64,000 nucleotides of DNA from Ailurus styani (taxonomy: Eukaryota; Chordata; Mammalia; Carnivora; Ailuridae): positions 37,783 to 101,782 of the forward strand of contig LNAC01000687.1 of the NCBI GenBank assembly GCA_002007465.1, in the 5' to 3' direction. Made by a program: the position numbers and the translations under genes. Position 1 is the stretch's first letter; each line of letters starts with the position of its first letter. Shown piece after piece: positions 39,475 through 51,708 of the stretch. The notes beneath the pieces were generated by a model, which worked only from the letters and a program-made list of their open reading frames with translations, was not told the origin of the DNA and made no database searches.

Positions 39475-40385
39475 TGACCTTTAATTTCAGGTTCCCTGAA
39501 GAAGGAAGTGACCAAGTAACTAAATTCTTGCCAGGAAGTTTAAGTGGAAGTGGTGTGTGCAATCTCTGGAAACTTATCAGAATAGAAAGGGACTGTCTTT
39601 TCCTCCCTTTTTCTTCTTGTTGTCTAGCATGTAGATGTGATGGCTAGAGTGGAAGCAGCCATCCTGGGCTGTGAGGTGAACTTGAGAGTGGAGAGTATAT
39701 GTGCTGGGGCAACAAGATTAAGGGACTCTGAGTTCCCATGCCTCTGAGTTCATCTTAAGAGCTCTGGAGGGCCTATCTATAATGTTATGTGAGGGAAAAT
39801 TAACTTTACTGTCATTTAAGTTGCAGGGTTGGTTTTGTTTTTTTGTGTGTTTTTTTTTATTTTCTCCCTTGTGTCTGAATGACAATTCAACTACTCTTCC
39901 CCCATTCAATCTTGACCTTCACATTTGATTCTGTTCTCAAAGGTTAAACTGTCAAAACTTGGATCTCACCTTCCTACTTCTTTCTATGAATTATCCTTAT
40001 ATATGTATATCCACATGTATACATAATTGGGGGTAATTTTTTTCTAAAATTAGTTCACATATTGTGCTCTTTTACTTTCACTTATGAAGAATGAGTTTCT
40101 CATCTTATTTCCAAGTGTAAGCCTTCCAAATGTTTGTACCCCTTCCCTCCATAACCCCTGCATTGCCTATAGCAATGCACTTCTCTCTGGTTGGCTGTAC
40201 CTTGAATCACCTATGAACACTAGAAAATATACATTTCTGGCCTCTGTCAGGTTACATATGACTTAGGATCAAATTACATAAGTTAGAAAATTCTTTGCAT
40301 TGTCTCCCTGAGCTTTGTCTTCAAATAGTGCCCTAGGTAGATAGAATATTCAATATGATCTGAGTCTTTTTTTTACAAATAACAT
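39475..40385. other. No feature seen
   Basis: Unassigned DNA. Frames are 63 codons or shorter and show no known motif. Confidence 0.5.
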
Positions 40386-40865
40386 TTTTTTTAATTTTTA
40401 AAACAACTTTATTGAAATATAATTCAAATTCCACATAACTCACCTGTTTAAAGTGTACAGATCAATGATTCTTAGTATATTCACAGAGTTGTGGGACTAT
40501 CACCATAATCAGCAATGTCCACAATAGCCAAACTATGGAAAGAACTTAGATGTCCATCAACAGATGAATGGATAAAAAAGATGTGCTATATATATACAAT
40601 GGAATACTATGCAGCTATCAGAATCAACTTCAGAACATTTTCATCACCAAAAAAAGAAACCTCATACCTTTTAGCCATCACACCCCAGCCCCCCTAACCC
40701 TATACTTACCCAGCCTTAGGCAATCACTAACTTTCTTTCTGTCTCTATAGATCTGCCTACTTTGGACATTTAATATAAATGGAATCATTTGGAATGTGAT
40801 CTTTTGTGACTGACTTCTTTCATTATAGAGTTGTGACATGTGTGAAATGATGTTTATGAGGGACT
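40386..40865 (+). repeat. Old L1 3'-end fragment (L1M type)
   Basis: ACAACTTTATTGAAATATAA, AAAGTGTACAGATCAATGAT and TTCAGAACATTTTCATCACC followed by AAATGGAATCATTTGGAATG are classic old L1 3'-end words. It is interrupted by a younger L1 piece at 40512-40622. Confidence 0.8.
40512..40622 (+). mobile_element. 110-base ORF2-only L1 piece inside old L1
   Basis: GCAATGTCCACAATAGCC to ATGCAGCTATCA is a stretch of ORF2 near its C-terminus, without 3'UTR or poly-A. It sits exactly between two parts of an old L1 that would otherwise be continuous. Short ATCA/AATCA words flank it. Confidence 0.82.
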
Positions 40866-41144
40866 CTAGTTAGGCACTTGGTGCCAAGGATTTTTGCTGG
40901 AGGCTGGTCTGGCAGGCGCCCTCTGCCTAGTACATAACCAAATTTCAAAGTTCCAGGATGAAATCTCGTGTTCACTGTAAGCCATACTGTTTGCACAATT
41001 AAGGTATAGTGAGCTACTTTTATGCATTAGGGTGGCAGGAACCCTCCCCAAATCCAAGTTCCTAGATCCTAGCCAAGGGTCAAACTTGCCTGCAGGATTT
41101 TCAGATGGTAACATTCTCATGTCTGCTATATTAACTTTTTTCTA

Positions 41145-41290
41145 CACAGATTTTGATAAGGATTTCATTGATTCTGCAGATCAATTTGAGGGGGGTGTCA
41201 TCTTAACAATATTAAGTATTTCAATCAATGACTGTGGGATGTCTTTAAATTTATTTAGGTCTTTAATTTCTCCTAATGATTTTCTTTTCA
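41145..41290 (-). repeat. Old L1 ORF2 fragment
   Basis: CATTGATTCTGCAGATCAAT, TCTTAACAATATTAAGTATT and TGACTGTGGGATGTCTTTAA match the antisense of the old L1 ORF2. Confidence 0.7.
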
Positions 41291-41844
41291 GATAAGAGGT
41301 GTGTTTAATAACTCAAGTACATCCATTACTAAATGGTACACTCTTAGTTGTTTTATACCCTGGTTATGAAAAATCTCTCAAAATGAGGACCTTTGAAGAG
41401 TGGACCCCATTAATTACTCTAAATCATGTTGTCTGATGAAGAAGAGCTAATTCAGATATACATTAGAGATGTGATACCATGAACTCCTCTAATATTACTA
41501 AGAGTTCATGATAATACATCTAAAATTTTAAAGGAACATGATAAAGTAACTGATATTATCTTGCCTCAGGTGTAATAAGGATGACACATTTTGCTAGGAT
41601 TGAAACACAGAAGTTTATCTTAGAATAAAAATCATGTGAATGTTTTAAAGGAAATTATATCACCTTTCTGGAAATCTAAAATCCAGAAGAAAAAATATAT
41701 TCCTAGCATCAAAGTTACATCTTTAGAAACAGACCATCAGAGTGACATTTAGTGCAGCTAAAGAGTAGTATAGTGACCTAAAATTTTTGACATTTCTATG
41801 TAAGAAGTATCTTTAATAGGGCAATAGTTTGGGGAAAGTTTTAC
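41291..41844. other. No feature seen
   Basis: A/T-rich unassigned DNA. Confidence 0.5.
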
Positions 41845-41854
41845 TTTTATTATT

Positions 41855-41890
<36 letters not shown>

Positions 41891-42676
41891 TGTTAGTCGC
41901 CATATAGTACATTATTAGTTTTTGATATAGTATTCCATTATTCATTGTTTGCATATAACACGCAGTTCTCCACGCAATAAGTGCCCTCCTTAATACCCAT
42001 CACCGAGCTAATCCATCCCCCCACACCTCCCCCTAAAACCCTCAGTCTGTTTCTCGGAGTCCAAAGTCTCTCATGGTTCATCCCCCCTCCCACCCCTTTT
42101 CTCCCCCTTCATTTTTCCCTTCCTTCTCCTAATGTCCTCCATGCTATTCCTTATGTTCCACAAATAAGTGAAACCATATGATAATTGACTTTCTCTGCTT
42201 GACCAATTTCACTCAGCATAATCCCCTCCAGTCCCATCCGTGTAGATGCAAAGGTTGGGTGTTCATCCTTTCTGATGGCTAATATTCCATTGTATATATG
42301 GAACTCATCTTCTTTATCCATTAGTCTGTTGAAGGGCATCTCGGCTCTTTCCATAGTTTGGCTATTGTGGACATTGCTGCTATGAACATTGGGGTGCATA
42401 TGGCCCTTCTTTTCACTACATCTGTATCTTTGGTGTAAATACCCAGTAGTGCAATTGCTGGGTCATAGGGTAGCTCTATTTTTAATTTTTTGAGGAACCT
42501 CTGCACTGTTTTCCAAAGTGGCTGGACCAACTTGCATTCCCACCAACAATGTAAAAGGGTTCCCCTTTCTCCACAGCTTCTCCAACATTTGTTGTTTCTT
42601 GCCTTGTCAATTTTTGCCATTCTAACTGGTGTAAGGTGGTATCTCAATGTGGTTTTGATTTGAAATTTCCTGATGG
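41845..42676 (-). mobile_element. 5'-truncated L1 (ORF2 C-terminus and 3'UTR)
   Basis: Starts in an (ATTT)n/T-rich tail, then the antisense 3'UTR (GCATATAACACGCAGTTCTC, TCTCATGGTTCATCCCCCC), then ORF2 C-terminal code on the minus strand (42321-42647: [60 protein letters not shown]). Frameshifts occur near 42290 and 42395. Confidence 0.9.
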
Positions 42677-42927
42677 ATATTTCCCCTTTTTAGGCAGAAA
42701 GGAAGGGTAGCAGAGATTCCAGGGGTTGTCTCTTGCCCAAAGTCACCCAGTGAGTGAGGTTTTGCATTGGAACTTGAATCCAGACCTCCTTCTCTGGACC
42801 CCACATTCTTCCCATTCAACTAAGTGAAATGTAAAGTCACCGTGACCACAAGGGAGGATGGAGAGGGGCAGGAAACAAAACCTTATAATGTTCTTTTCTT
42901 GAAAAAAAAAACAATTTCACAGCTTTA

Positions 42928-45662
42928 TTAGCCTTACAGCACCCCAGGAAAAAAAGAAATGTTACCTCTTTCCTTAGGTGGACCTCACATTATCTTGGGG
43001 AAAATCTCGTGAGATCTCAGTCCAAGATCTCATCCAGATCTCATGAGATTTCAGTCCAAATCTCACGATACCTCATCAAAATTTCATGAGATCTCTTCCA
43101 AATCTCGTGATACCTCAGTCCAAATCTCATGAGAGCTCATCCAAATCTTGGGAGATCCCATTCCCAGGCAGCGAGATCTAGGACCAAAACCTATTGGAAT
43201 AGTAGCCAAACTCCATGGACATTTGGAGGATCTGGCACTCCCTAGCAGAGACTGCTTTGTGCTCATTGTGTCAGTAAGGAATGCACATGCCACAATTGGG
43301 CATAACTTTCAACATTTCCAATTTCATAATTTGTCCCACTCATGACATGCAGCAGATACAAGGTGTCTCACACCTAAATCTCTGATGTTTCAACAACCTG
43401 AATGAAGAGAAGGAAAGTAGGGAGCATTCAGGATGAATGGGCCCAGCCAACACTTATTCACACTCAACCAGAGGTAACAGAAACAGAACAGGAGGAGAAG
43501 AAAAAAGAAATAGCCCCCAACAACACTGATGAGCCACAGGCAGGCTCTCTGGGGGGCTATCCCAGGCTTTCAACATGTTAAGGCTGCTTCTTAGCCTCAC
43601 AACACCCCAGGAAAAAAAGAAATGCTACCTCTTTCCTCAGGTGGACATCACATTATCTTTGGAGAATCTCGTGAGATCTCAGTAAAAAATCTCATGAGAT
43701 CTCATCCAAAACTCACAAGATCTCTTTCCAAATCTCATGAGATCTCAGTCCATATCTCAAGAGATCTATCCAATGTTCCGAGATCCCATTCCCAACCAGT
43801 GAGATCTAGGGCCAAAAGCTGTTGGAATAGTGGCCAATCTCCTGGGCCCTTGGGAAGACCAGGAAGTCCCTAAAGGAGCCTGTTTTACACTCCATATCTC
43901 AGTAAGGAATGCACATGCCACAATTAAACAGAACTTCCAACATTTCCAATTTCATGGATTTTCCCAGACAAGACATGCAGGAAGATACAAGGTGTCTCAC
44001 ACATATATCCTTAGTGTTGAAGCATCTGGGTGAAGAGGAGAGAAGGGAGCATGGAATTCAGGATGAATGGACCATATTGTCACACACACTCACACTCAAT
44101 TGGATATGATACAACAGAAAGGCAGGAGGGGAAGGAAGAAAAAATGTGGCACTGAGCAGGATAAGTGGACAAATAGGCAGGCTCTCTGGGGAATTCCTAG
44201 GCTTTGAAAGATTAAGTCTGTCTGTATTAGCCTCAAAATTGTCCAGGGAAAAAAAGGAAAATTACCTTTTTCCTTTCCACATTTCGGGTGATCTTGGTGA
44301 AGATCTCGTGAGATCCCGTCCAAATCTCATGAAATCCCACCCAGATATTGAGAGATCCCTATCCAAATCTCATGAGATCTCATCAAAATTTTGTGACCTC
44401 TCTCCAAAACTCATAAGATCTTGGTCCAAATCTCATTACATCTCCATCCAAACCGTGTGAGACCTCATCCATATCTCAGGAGATCTCATCCAAATCTCAA
44501 GATATCTTGAGTCTGGCCAGTGAGATCAAGGGACAAACCTGTTGGAACATTGGCCTAGCACCTGGGGACTTGGGAAGATTTAAACTCCCTCACAGAGCCT
44601 GCTTGACACCCCTTATGTCAGTAAGGTATGCACATCAGTATTTCTGGTTTCATAATTTGTACCAGACATGACATGCTGGAAGACACATGGTATCTCACAC
44701 CTAAATCCCTGGTGTTTCAGCATCCTTTGTGAAGAGACACTTATTATGGATCATTTAATTCAAGATGAATGGGCCCTGTGGACTCTTATTCACACTCAAC
44801 CAGAAGTGTTAGAAACAGGAGAGTAGGAGTGGAAGGAAAAACCAATTTCCCTAGGCAGTACAAGTGAGCACATGAACAGGATCTACAGGGAATTTCTCAG
44901 GTTATCAACAAGTTCAGGATGTCTGTATTAGCCTCACAACACCCAGGTAAAAAGGAAATGATATGCCTCTACTTAGCCAGATCTCACATGATCTTGGGGC
45001 AAATCTCACGAGATCTTAGTCCAAATCTCCTGAGATTTCATTCAAATCTTGTGAGATTTCCACCCAAGCCATTGAGATCTAGGGCCAAAACCCATTGGAT
45101 GTGCAGCCAAACTCCCCATCCTTTGGGAGAAATTGGGAGTCCAAAGCAGAGCTTGCTTGTGCCCCTTGTATGTAGGGATGGCACCTCTCAGGATTGGGCA
45201 TAATGTCCAATATTTCCAGTTACAGAAATGTCCCCAGACAAAACTGCAGGTAGATCCAAGGTGTCTCACACCTAAATCTCTGAAGTTTTACTATCCTGGA
45301 TGAAGAGGGATTAACAAGGGAGCATTGAATACAGGATGAATGGGCTCTCTGGACACTTGTTCACACTAAACCAGAGAAGATAGAAACATAAGGGCAAGAG
45401 GGGAAAGCAGAGGAAATGTGCCCTGGAGAAGAACATGTTACCACATGGGCAGGTTCCCTAGGGGCTTTCCCAGATTTTGGCACATTAAGACTGTTTGTGT
45501 TTGCCTCAAAAAGCTCCTGAATAAAAAGACAAGATACCTCTTTTTTTAGCAGGATCTCATGTAATCTTGAGGCAACCTCTGGAATTCTCTGGCTGCCTCT
45601 CAGGAATCCTCCAACTAAATCTCATGAGAACTCTTACAACTCTTGAGAGATCAAAGTCCACT
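42928..45662. repeat. Two-level tandem array with palindromic 22-mers
   Basis: Units start at the same landmark (TTAGCCTCACAACACCCCAG or near variants) at 42928, 43591, 44227, 44928 and about 45500, giving periods of about 663, 636, 701 and 572 bases. Each unit opens with several copies of a degenerate 22-mer around AAATCTCATGAGATCTCATC, whose core ATCTCATGAGAT is its own reverse complement. Shared landmarks follow: TCAGTAAGGAATGCACATGC, ACAAGGTGTCTCACACCTAA and ATTCACACTCAACCAGA. Copies of the 22-mer vary from about three to ten per unit. Open frames (for example 43622-43873) arise from the repeat and look non-coding. The last unit is partial. Confidence 0.9.
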
Positions 45663-45690
45663 CCACTGAACTGGTCCAAAATCCCTTTTG

Positions 45691-48129
45691 AGGAAGAAAC
45701 AAGATGGCAGAGGAGTAGGGGACCCCATTTCAACTGGTTCCCTGAATTTAACTGGATATCTACCAAACCATTCTGAACATGCATGAAATCAGCCTGAGAT
45801 TTAAGGATATATATCTGGATCTCTACAAGCAGAAAAGCACTGCCTTTTGAGAGGTATAAAGGGCGAGTCGTGAATCTGCAGGGCAAAGTTGTGAATCTGC
45901 AAGGAGTTACTGGAAGATAAACAGAAGGGGGAGGGAGGTTCCATAAGCGGACTCTTGGAAAGTGATACATAATGAAAATGCAAAAGCATAACCCTTAGAA
46001 TTCTGCTCTAGGGAGCAACATTCCTCTTTGAAAGGGACTCTGGAAATGTAACGGCATTTCCTTTTCATTTGGAAATTGAAATGGAAATTCTAGGTAGAAC
46101 ATTGTGGTCTTGGGATACAAGAAGCCTCAGAGCCGAAATAGCTTCCTGGGCCAGCAGAGTACCCGAGCAGTGGATCCAGGAATCAGGTTATGGTCAGCGA
46201 GCCCAGGAAGGGTCTCTCAACTAGAATTGCCATATACTGCGAGCCAGGCTGGTTGAGAATCTCTCTTCTCTTGGGCAGCCTAAAAAATCAAGCACCCGCA
46301 CTGGGGACCAGGCAAAAACTCACAGAGTGGTAGCAGTTAGGAAAGGGTTTTAGAGCAGTGCCCAGACAAGATCCAGGAGCTGCAGGTGCGTGCACAAGCC
46401 CATGGCTGCTTGGTGTTATAGAAGCACAAAGGGCAGGGACACTCCCGGCCCCTAGAATGACCTCTGAGAGAGTCACTGTGGGCACACACCACGGTGGCTG
46501 TGGTTTTGGGCAGCACATACAGAAATGGAGGTTGTTTGTCCTGGAGCATTTAGTAAAGACAACAGGTTGCGCTTTCTTTGCTCTGGGCCAGAGGTTTAGG
46601 TGTGGCCCTTTTTGCTCTGACCCTCAGAAGAGGCAGGGAAAGCAGCCAGAGAACAAAAGCTCAAAATACCGGTTTCTGCTGAGCCCAGCTGCCCCCGCCC
46701 TGTCCCTCCTCCACAGGGGGCAGGGCAACTCTGCCCAAACAGGGTTGCCTGAGAAACAGCAGCGCAGTCCCTCCCTCAGAAGACAGGCTGGAAGAACAAG
46801 AGGATGACAACCCTATGGATCCCATAAGACTGTATAGTCCCAACATCAGAGGAAAATAGTATATGAGCTCCAGCCATTGCCTCCTGGTGTGTTTATTTTT
46901 CAGATACAACTCTTTTTTTCTTTTTATTCTTTCTCTTATGCTTCATCTCTGTTTTTTATTTTTACCTTTTTCTCATTTCAATCAATGTTTAATATATCAA
47001 CTTATATTTCACAGTAGCTTTTCAACTTGTACTTTTTCACACCTATATATTTTATATAGATATGATGAAATTTTAGAATATAAGTGAGATTCAGTGGGGT
47101 AGAATCCAGAGCCAATGACCAAGAAAGAATTCGTGAGATGTCTTTGGTGCAAAATGGTGGTTTATTAAAGCACGGGGACAGGACAGTGGACAGAAAGAGC
47201 TGTCATAGGGTCATGAGGGGTGGCCCATTATATACTTGCAAGTTGGGAGGGGGTCACGAATAACATAAGTCTCTAAGGAATTTTGGAAGCAAGGTTTCCA
47301 GGACCTTGAGGGACTAGCTGTTGTTGGGAAAAGGTCATTTATTACCGTCTAATAAAACCTTAGTCATGAGACCCTTCAGATGTATATCAGTGTGCCACAT
47401 GCTTGGGGATGACTGCCAGCACATATCTTGGAGGGTTTAGAGATAAAGGAACTTTCCAAAGGAATTTTTATATGTTAAAGTAGACTTACAGAATCCTGGT
47501 TGGGGTTGGGGGGGGTGGAGTCAGGCTAAGACTGCCTTTTCCCCTTAGCAAAGTATTAAGGTAGAGGCAGTTGAGTCCCTAGAATACTGTCACTCTGCCT
47601 GTTTCAAGGACTTGTCAGTGGGCTCTAGGTAGTAAGGAAATTTAATAATATTTCTTCTGCCTTTGTTTCCTACATCAGATATGTGTTTCAATATAGTCAT
47701 TTTTCTCTATTCAATATTACCTTTATATATTTTTTATTTTATTTTCCCTGTAACTCTGGGAAGTAGTGTCCTCTAACAAAGAGAATAAAATGCACCCAAG
47801 AACTGAAACACCCTACCTTGCCCACACTGAGAGATTATAGCCACCCTCCACTCACACACTCTTTTTTAATTTTTAATTTTTTTTAATTTTTAAATTTTAT
47901 AAATTTTATTCTTGGGTTTCATTTTGGCTTTGATTTTTCAGGGGCAGCTTCCAACTGCTCTGGATTTTCCTAAGGGGCATCTTGCCTGGGTTGTGGTTGA
48001 TATTTTGGACTGTGTACATTCCCTTAACCACCCCTCCACAGAATGAAAAGGAGGAGGAACTCCCAACAAAGAAAAGAACCAGAGACAATGACCTCTCCCA
48101 CAGACCTAAGGGATATGGCTATAAGCAAG
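45691..48129 (+). promoter_or_regulatory. L1 5'UTR / internal promoter, split by a solo LTR
   Basis: Begins with CAAGATGGCAGAGGAGTAGG (YY1-like core at 45700-45708) immediately after the tandem array. Without the LTR (47085-47674) it is about 1.8 kb, ending T-rich before ORF1, as in the copy at 53978. Confidence 0.8.
47085..47674 (-). mobile_element. Solo LTR, ERV1-like
   Basis: On the minus strand it starts TGTAGGAAACAAAGG and ends CCCCACTGAATCTCA, with AATAAA and then a CACCATTTTGCACCAAAGAC-type R-U5 end. It is 590 bases with no internal retroviral genes. TAAG (47081-47084) and TCAG (47675-47678) could be a 4-bp TSD with one change. L1 5'UTR continues on both sides. Confidence 0.8.
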
Positions 48130-48960
48130 ATGTCAGGGATAGACTTCAGTGTAGCAACTCGGGCTACCACTTATGAGGTCAATAGCTAGGCTTGAGAAAA
48201 CCATTAGTGGCAATATAGAATCTAAGGGCAGAAATGAGAGCTAATCAGGCTGAATTTTAAAATGCTATGAATGAGATTCAGTCTAAACTGGACACTCTAA
48301 CAGCTGGGATAAATGAGGCAGAAGAATGAATTAGTGATCTACAAGTTAAGCTGATAGAAAGGAAGGAAATTGAGGAGGCCTGGAACAAACAATGAAAAAT
48401 CCAAGAGAATACACTCGGAGGTTAATAATAGAATGAAACATTCCAATGGCAGAATTAAATTGGGATCCTGAGGGGATGGAGAAAGAGGACTAGAAGGCAT
48501 ATTTGAACAAATCATAGCTGAGAACTTCCCTAATCTGAGGAAGGAAATAATCATTTGAATCCAAGAGGCAGAGAGGACTCCGCCAAGATTAATGAGAACA
48601 CACCAATGCCCCAGCATATAGTAGTAAGACTTGCAAATCTTAGAACCAAGAAAGACATCCTGAGAGAAGCTTGGGGGAAAAGATTCCTTACATACAGAGG
48701 GAGGAACATCAGAATAACATCAGACCTGTCCACAGAAACTGGAAAGCCAGAAAGGGCTGGCAAGACATATTCTGGGTACTAAATGAGAAGAACATGCAAC
48801 CAAGAATATTCTATCCAGCAAGACTGTCATTCAGAATGGATGGAGAGACAAGGAGCTTCCAGGACTGGCAGAAACTGAAAGAATATGTGACCACCAAGTC
48901 AGTCCTGCAAGAAATATTAGGGAGTTTCCATAAAAGAAGAAAGACCCAAAGAGTAATATA
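48130..48960 (+). pseudogene. L1 ORF1, broken
   Basis: Starts near ATGTCAGGGATAGACTTC (48130). It has a coiled-coil-like middle with stops (INEAEE-like code near 48310-48340) and a C-terminal half open in 48555-48961 across two frames (VVRLANLRTKKDILREAWGK, ARLSFRMDGETRSFQDWQKL). This matches the RNA-binding region of the other ORF1 copies. Confidence 0.85.
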
Positions 48961-49208
48961 GACCAGAAATTTACAGAGACAATGCACAGAAGGGGTGGTA
49001 CAGACAATACGATGACAATGAATACATATCTTTCAGTAGTTGCTCTCAGTGTGAATGGCCTAAATGCTCCTATGACATGGCACAGGGTTACAGATTGGAT
49101 ACAAAGACAGGACCCATTCATGTGCTGTCTACAAGAGACTCATTTTTAACCTAAAGATACAAGCAGACTGAAAGTGAGGAGACAGAGAACAAATTTTCAT
49201 GACAATAT

Positions 49209-49579
49209 TCCATTGTATATATATACCACATCTTCTTTATCCATTCATCTGTTGATGGACATCTAGGTTCTTTCCATAGTTTGGCTATTGTGGACATTGC
49301 TGCTATGAGGAACTTGAGAGGCAGGGTGGGGGGTTGTGGGGGTAGGGAGGGAAAAATAATGAAACAAGATGGGATGGGGAAGGAGACAAACCATAAGAGA
49401 CTCCTAACCTCACAAAACAAACTGAGGGTTACTGGGGGGTGGGAGGGTAGGGATAGGGTGGATGGGTTATGGACATTGGGGAGGGTTTGTGCTTTGGTGA
49501 ATGCTGTGAAAGATGTAAGCCTGATGATTCACAGACCTGTACCCCTTGGGCAAAGAATAAAAATAAAATTAAAAAATTT
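49209..49579 (+). mobile_element. Twin-primed L1 tail in ORF2
   Basis: 49209-49306 is antisense ORF2 end; 49307-49579 is sense 3'UTR with an A-rich tail. An exact 15-bp TSD, TTTTCATGACAATAT, lies at 49194-49208 and 49580-49594. The host ORF2 continues after it. Confidence 0.96.
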
Positions 49580-49873
49580 TTTTCATGACAATATACCTCA
49601 AAAGAAAGCTGGGGTAGCAATTCTTATATCACACAAATTAGATTTTAAGCTAAAGACTGTAGTAAGAGATATAGAAGGGCCTTAAAGGGTCTATCAAACA
49701 AGAAGATCTAACAATTGTAAATATCTATACCTCCATCATGGGAGCAGCCTACTACATAAAACAATTGTTAACCAAAATAAAGATACAGATTGATAATAAT
49801 ACTTTAATAGTCAGAGACCTCAACACTCCACTCCCAGCAATAGACAGGTCATCTAAGCAGAAGATCAACAAAG

Positions 49874-50075
49874 AAGGGCGCCTGGGTGGCTCAGTGAGTT
49901 AAAGCCTCTGCCTTCGGCTCAGGTCATGATCTCAGGGTTCTGAGATTGAGGCCCGCATCGGGCTCCCTGCTCGCCAGGGAGTCTGCTTCCTCCTATCTCT
50001 CTGCCTGCCTCTCTGCCTACTTGTAATCTCTCTCTCTCTCTGTCAAATAAATAAATAAAATCTTTTAAAAAATAT
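49874..50075 (+). mobile_element. Can-SINE
   Basis: Full SINE with TGGCTCAGTGAG (A-box-like), CT tract and AAATAAATAAATAAAATC tail. ATCAACAAAGAA before and ATCGACAAAGAA after it form the TSD. Confidence 0.95.
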
Positions 50076-51080
50076 ATCGACAAAGAAACAAGAGCTTTGA
50101 ATGACACATTGGACAAGATGGTCTTCGTAGATATATATAGAACGTTCCATCCTAAAACAAAAGAATACTCATTCTTCTTGAACACACATGGAACTTTCTC
50201 CAGAATAGACCACATACTAGGTCACAAATCAGGTCTCAACTGACACCAAAAAATTGAGATTATTCCCTGCATATTCTCAGACCAAAATGCTTTGAAACTG
50301 GAACTTAATCACAAGAGGAAATTTGGAAGGAATTCAAACCCTTGAAAGCTAAAGACCATTCTACTTAAGAATGTTTGGGTCAACCGGGAAACTAAAGAAG
50401 AACTTAAACAATTCATGGAAACCAATGAGAATGAAACACATTGGTCCAAACCCTATGGGATACTGCAAAGGAGATCCTAAGGGAGAAATACATAGCCATC
50501 CAAGCCTAACTGAAAAAAATGGAAAAATCCCAAATACACAAGCTAACTTTACACCTTAAAGAACAGAAGAAAGAACAGCAAATAAAGCCTAAGCCAAGTG
50601 GAAGAAGATAAATAATAAAGACTAGAGGAGAAATCAATGAATTAGAAACCAGAAATACAGTAAAGCAGATCAACAAAACTAGAAGCTGGTTCTTTGAAAG
50701 AATTAATAAGATTGATAAATCACTGGCCAGACTAATCCAAAAGAAAAGAGAAAGGACCCAAATTAATAAAATTATGAATGAAAGGGGAGAGATCATGACT
50801 AAAACCAAGGAAATAGAAGCAATCATCAGAAATTATTATCAACAGCTATATGCCAATAAGTTAAACAACCCAGAAGAAGTGGATGCATCCCCTGAAACCT
50901 GTGAACTTCCAAGACTGAAATAGGAAGAAATTGACAACCTGAATAGACCAATAACCAGTAACAAGATTGAAGCAGTGATCAAAAACCTCCCAGAAAACAA
51001 GAGTCCAGGACTTGATGGATTCCCTGAGGAATTCTACCAAACATTCAAAGAAGAAATAATACCTATTCTCTTGAAGCTGT

Positions 51081-51255
51081 TACAAACTGAGGGTTACTGG
51101 GGGGTGGGAGGGTAGGGATAGGGTGGATGGGTTATGGACATTGGGGAGGGTTTATGCTTTGGTAAATGCTGTGAAAGATGTAAGCCTGATGATTCACAGA
51201 CCTGTACCCCTGGGGCAAAGAATAAAAAAATAATAAAATAATAAAAAAAAAGAAA
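51081..51255 (+). mobile_element. L1 3' tail in ORF2
   Basis: 3'UTR from CTGAGGGTTACTGGGGGG to CCTGTACCCCTGGGGCAAAG with an A-rich tail. The host RT frame (GAAGCTGTT, then AAACAGAAGG) resumes after it. The TSD is hidden in the A-runs. Confidence 0.88.
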
Positions 51256-51443
51256 AGAAACAGAAGGAAAACTTCCAGACTCTTTCTATGAAGCCAGCAT
51301 TACCTTGATCCCCAAACCAGGCAAAGACCCCTTCAAAAAGGAGAATTTCAGACCAATATCCCTGATGAATATGGATTCCAAGATTCTCAACAAGATCCTA
51401 GCTAATAGGATCCAACAATACATTAAAAAGATTATTCACCATG

Positions 51444-51708
51444 GGATGTCTGGGTGGCTCAGTCATTAGGCATCTGCCTTCAGCTCAGGTCATGATCCCA
51501 GAGTCCTGGGATTGAGCCCCGCATGAGGCTCCCTGCTCAGCGGGAAGCCTGCTTCTCCCTCTCCCACTTCCCCTGCTTGTGTTCCCTTTCTCACTGTGTT
51601 TTTCTCTGTCAAATAAATAAATTAAATTAAATTTTAAAAAAAGAAGTACAGGCTTAAAGACAGATATATAACTGGAATTCATGGTATTGCCTATCTTTAA
51701 AAAAAAAT
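51444..51708 (+). mobile_element. Can-SINE with a 56-base 3' extension
   Basis: The SINE (51444-51642) ends in AAATAAATAAATTAAATTAA and an A-run. It is followed by 56 bases of unrelated sequence (51643-51698) and a second A-run (51699-51707). Only then comes the TSD copy AGATTATCCACCATG (51709-51723), which pairs with AGATTATTCACCATG (51429-51443). Confidence 0.93.

Noticed and set aside
43622..43873. Coding frames in the tandem array
   Set aside because: Frames follow the repeat, are not kept between units, and are rich in repeated Ser/His/Arg words produced by the 22-mer.
42960..45070. CRISPR-like array from the regular 22-mers
   Set aside because: The repeats are degenerate and contiguous, without unique spacers, and the genome is mammalian.
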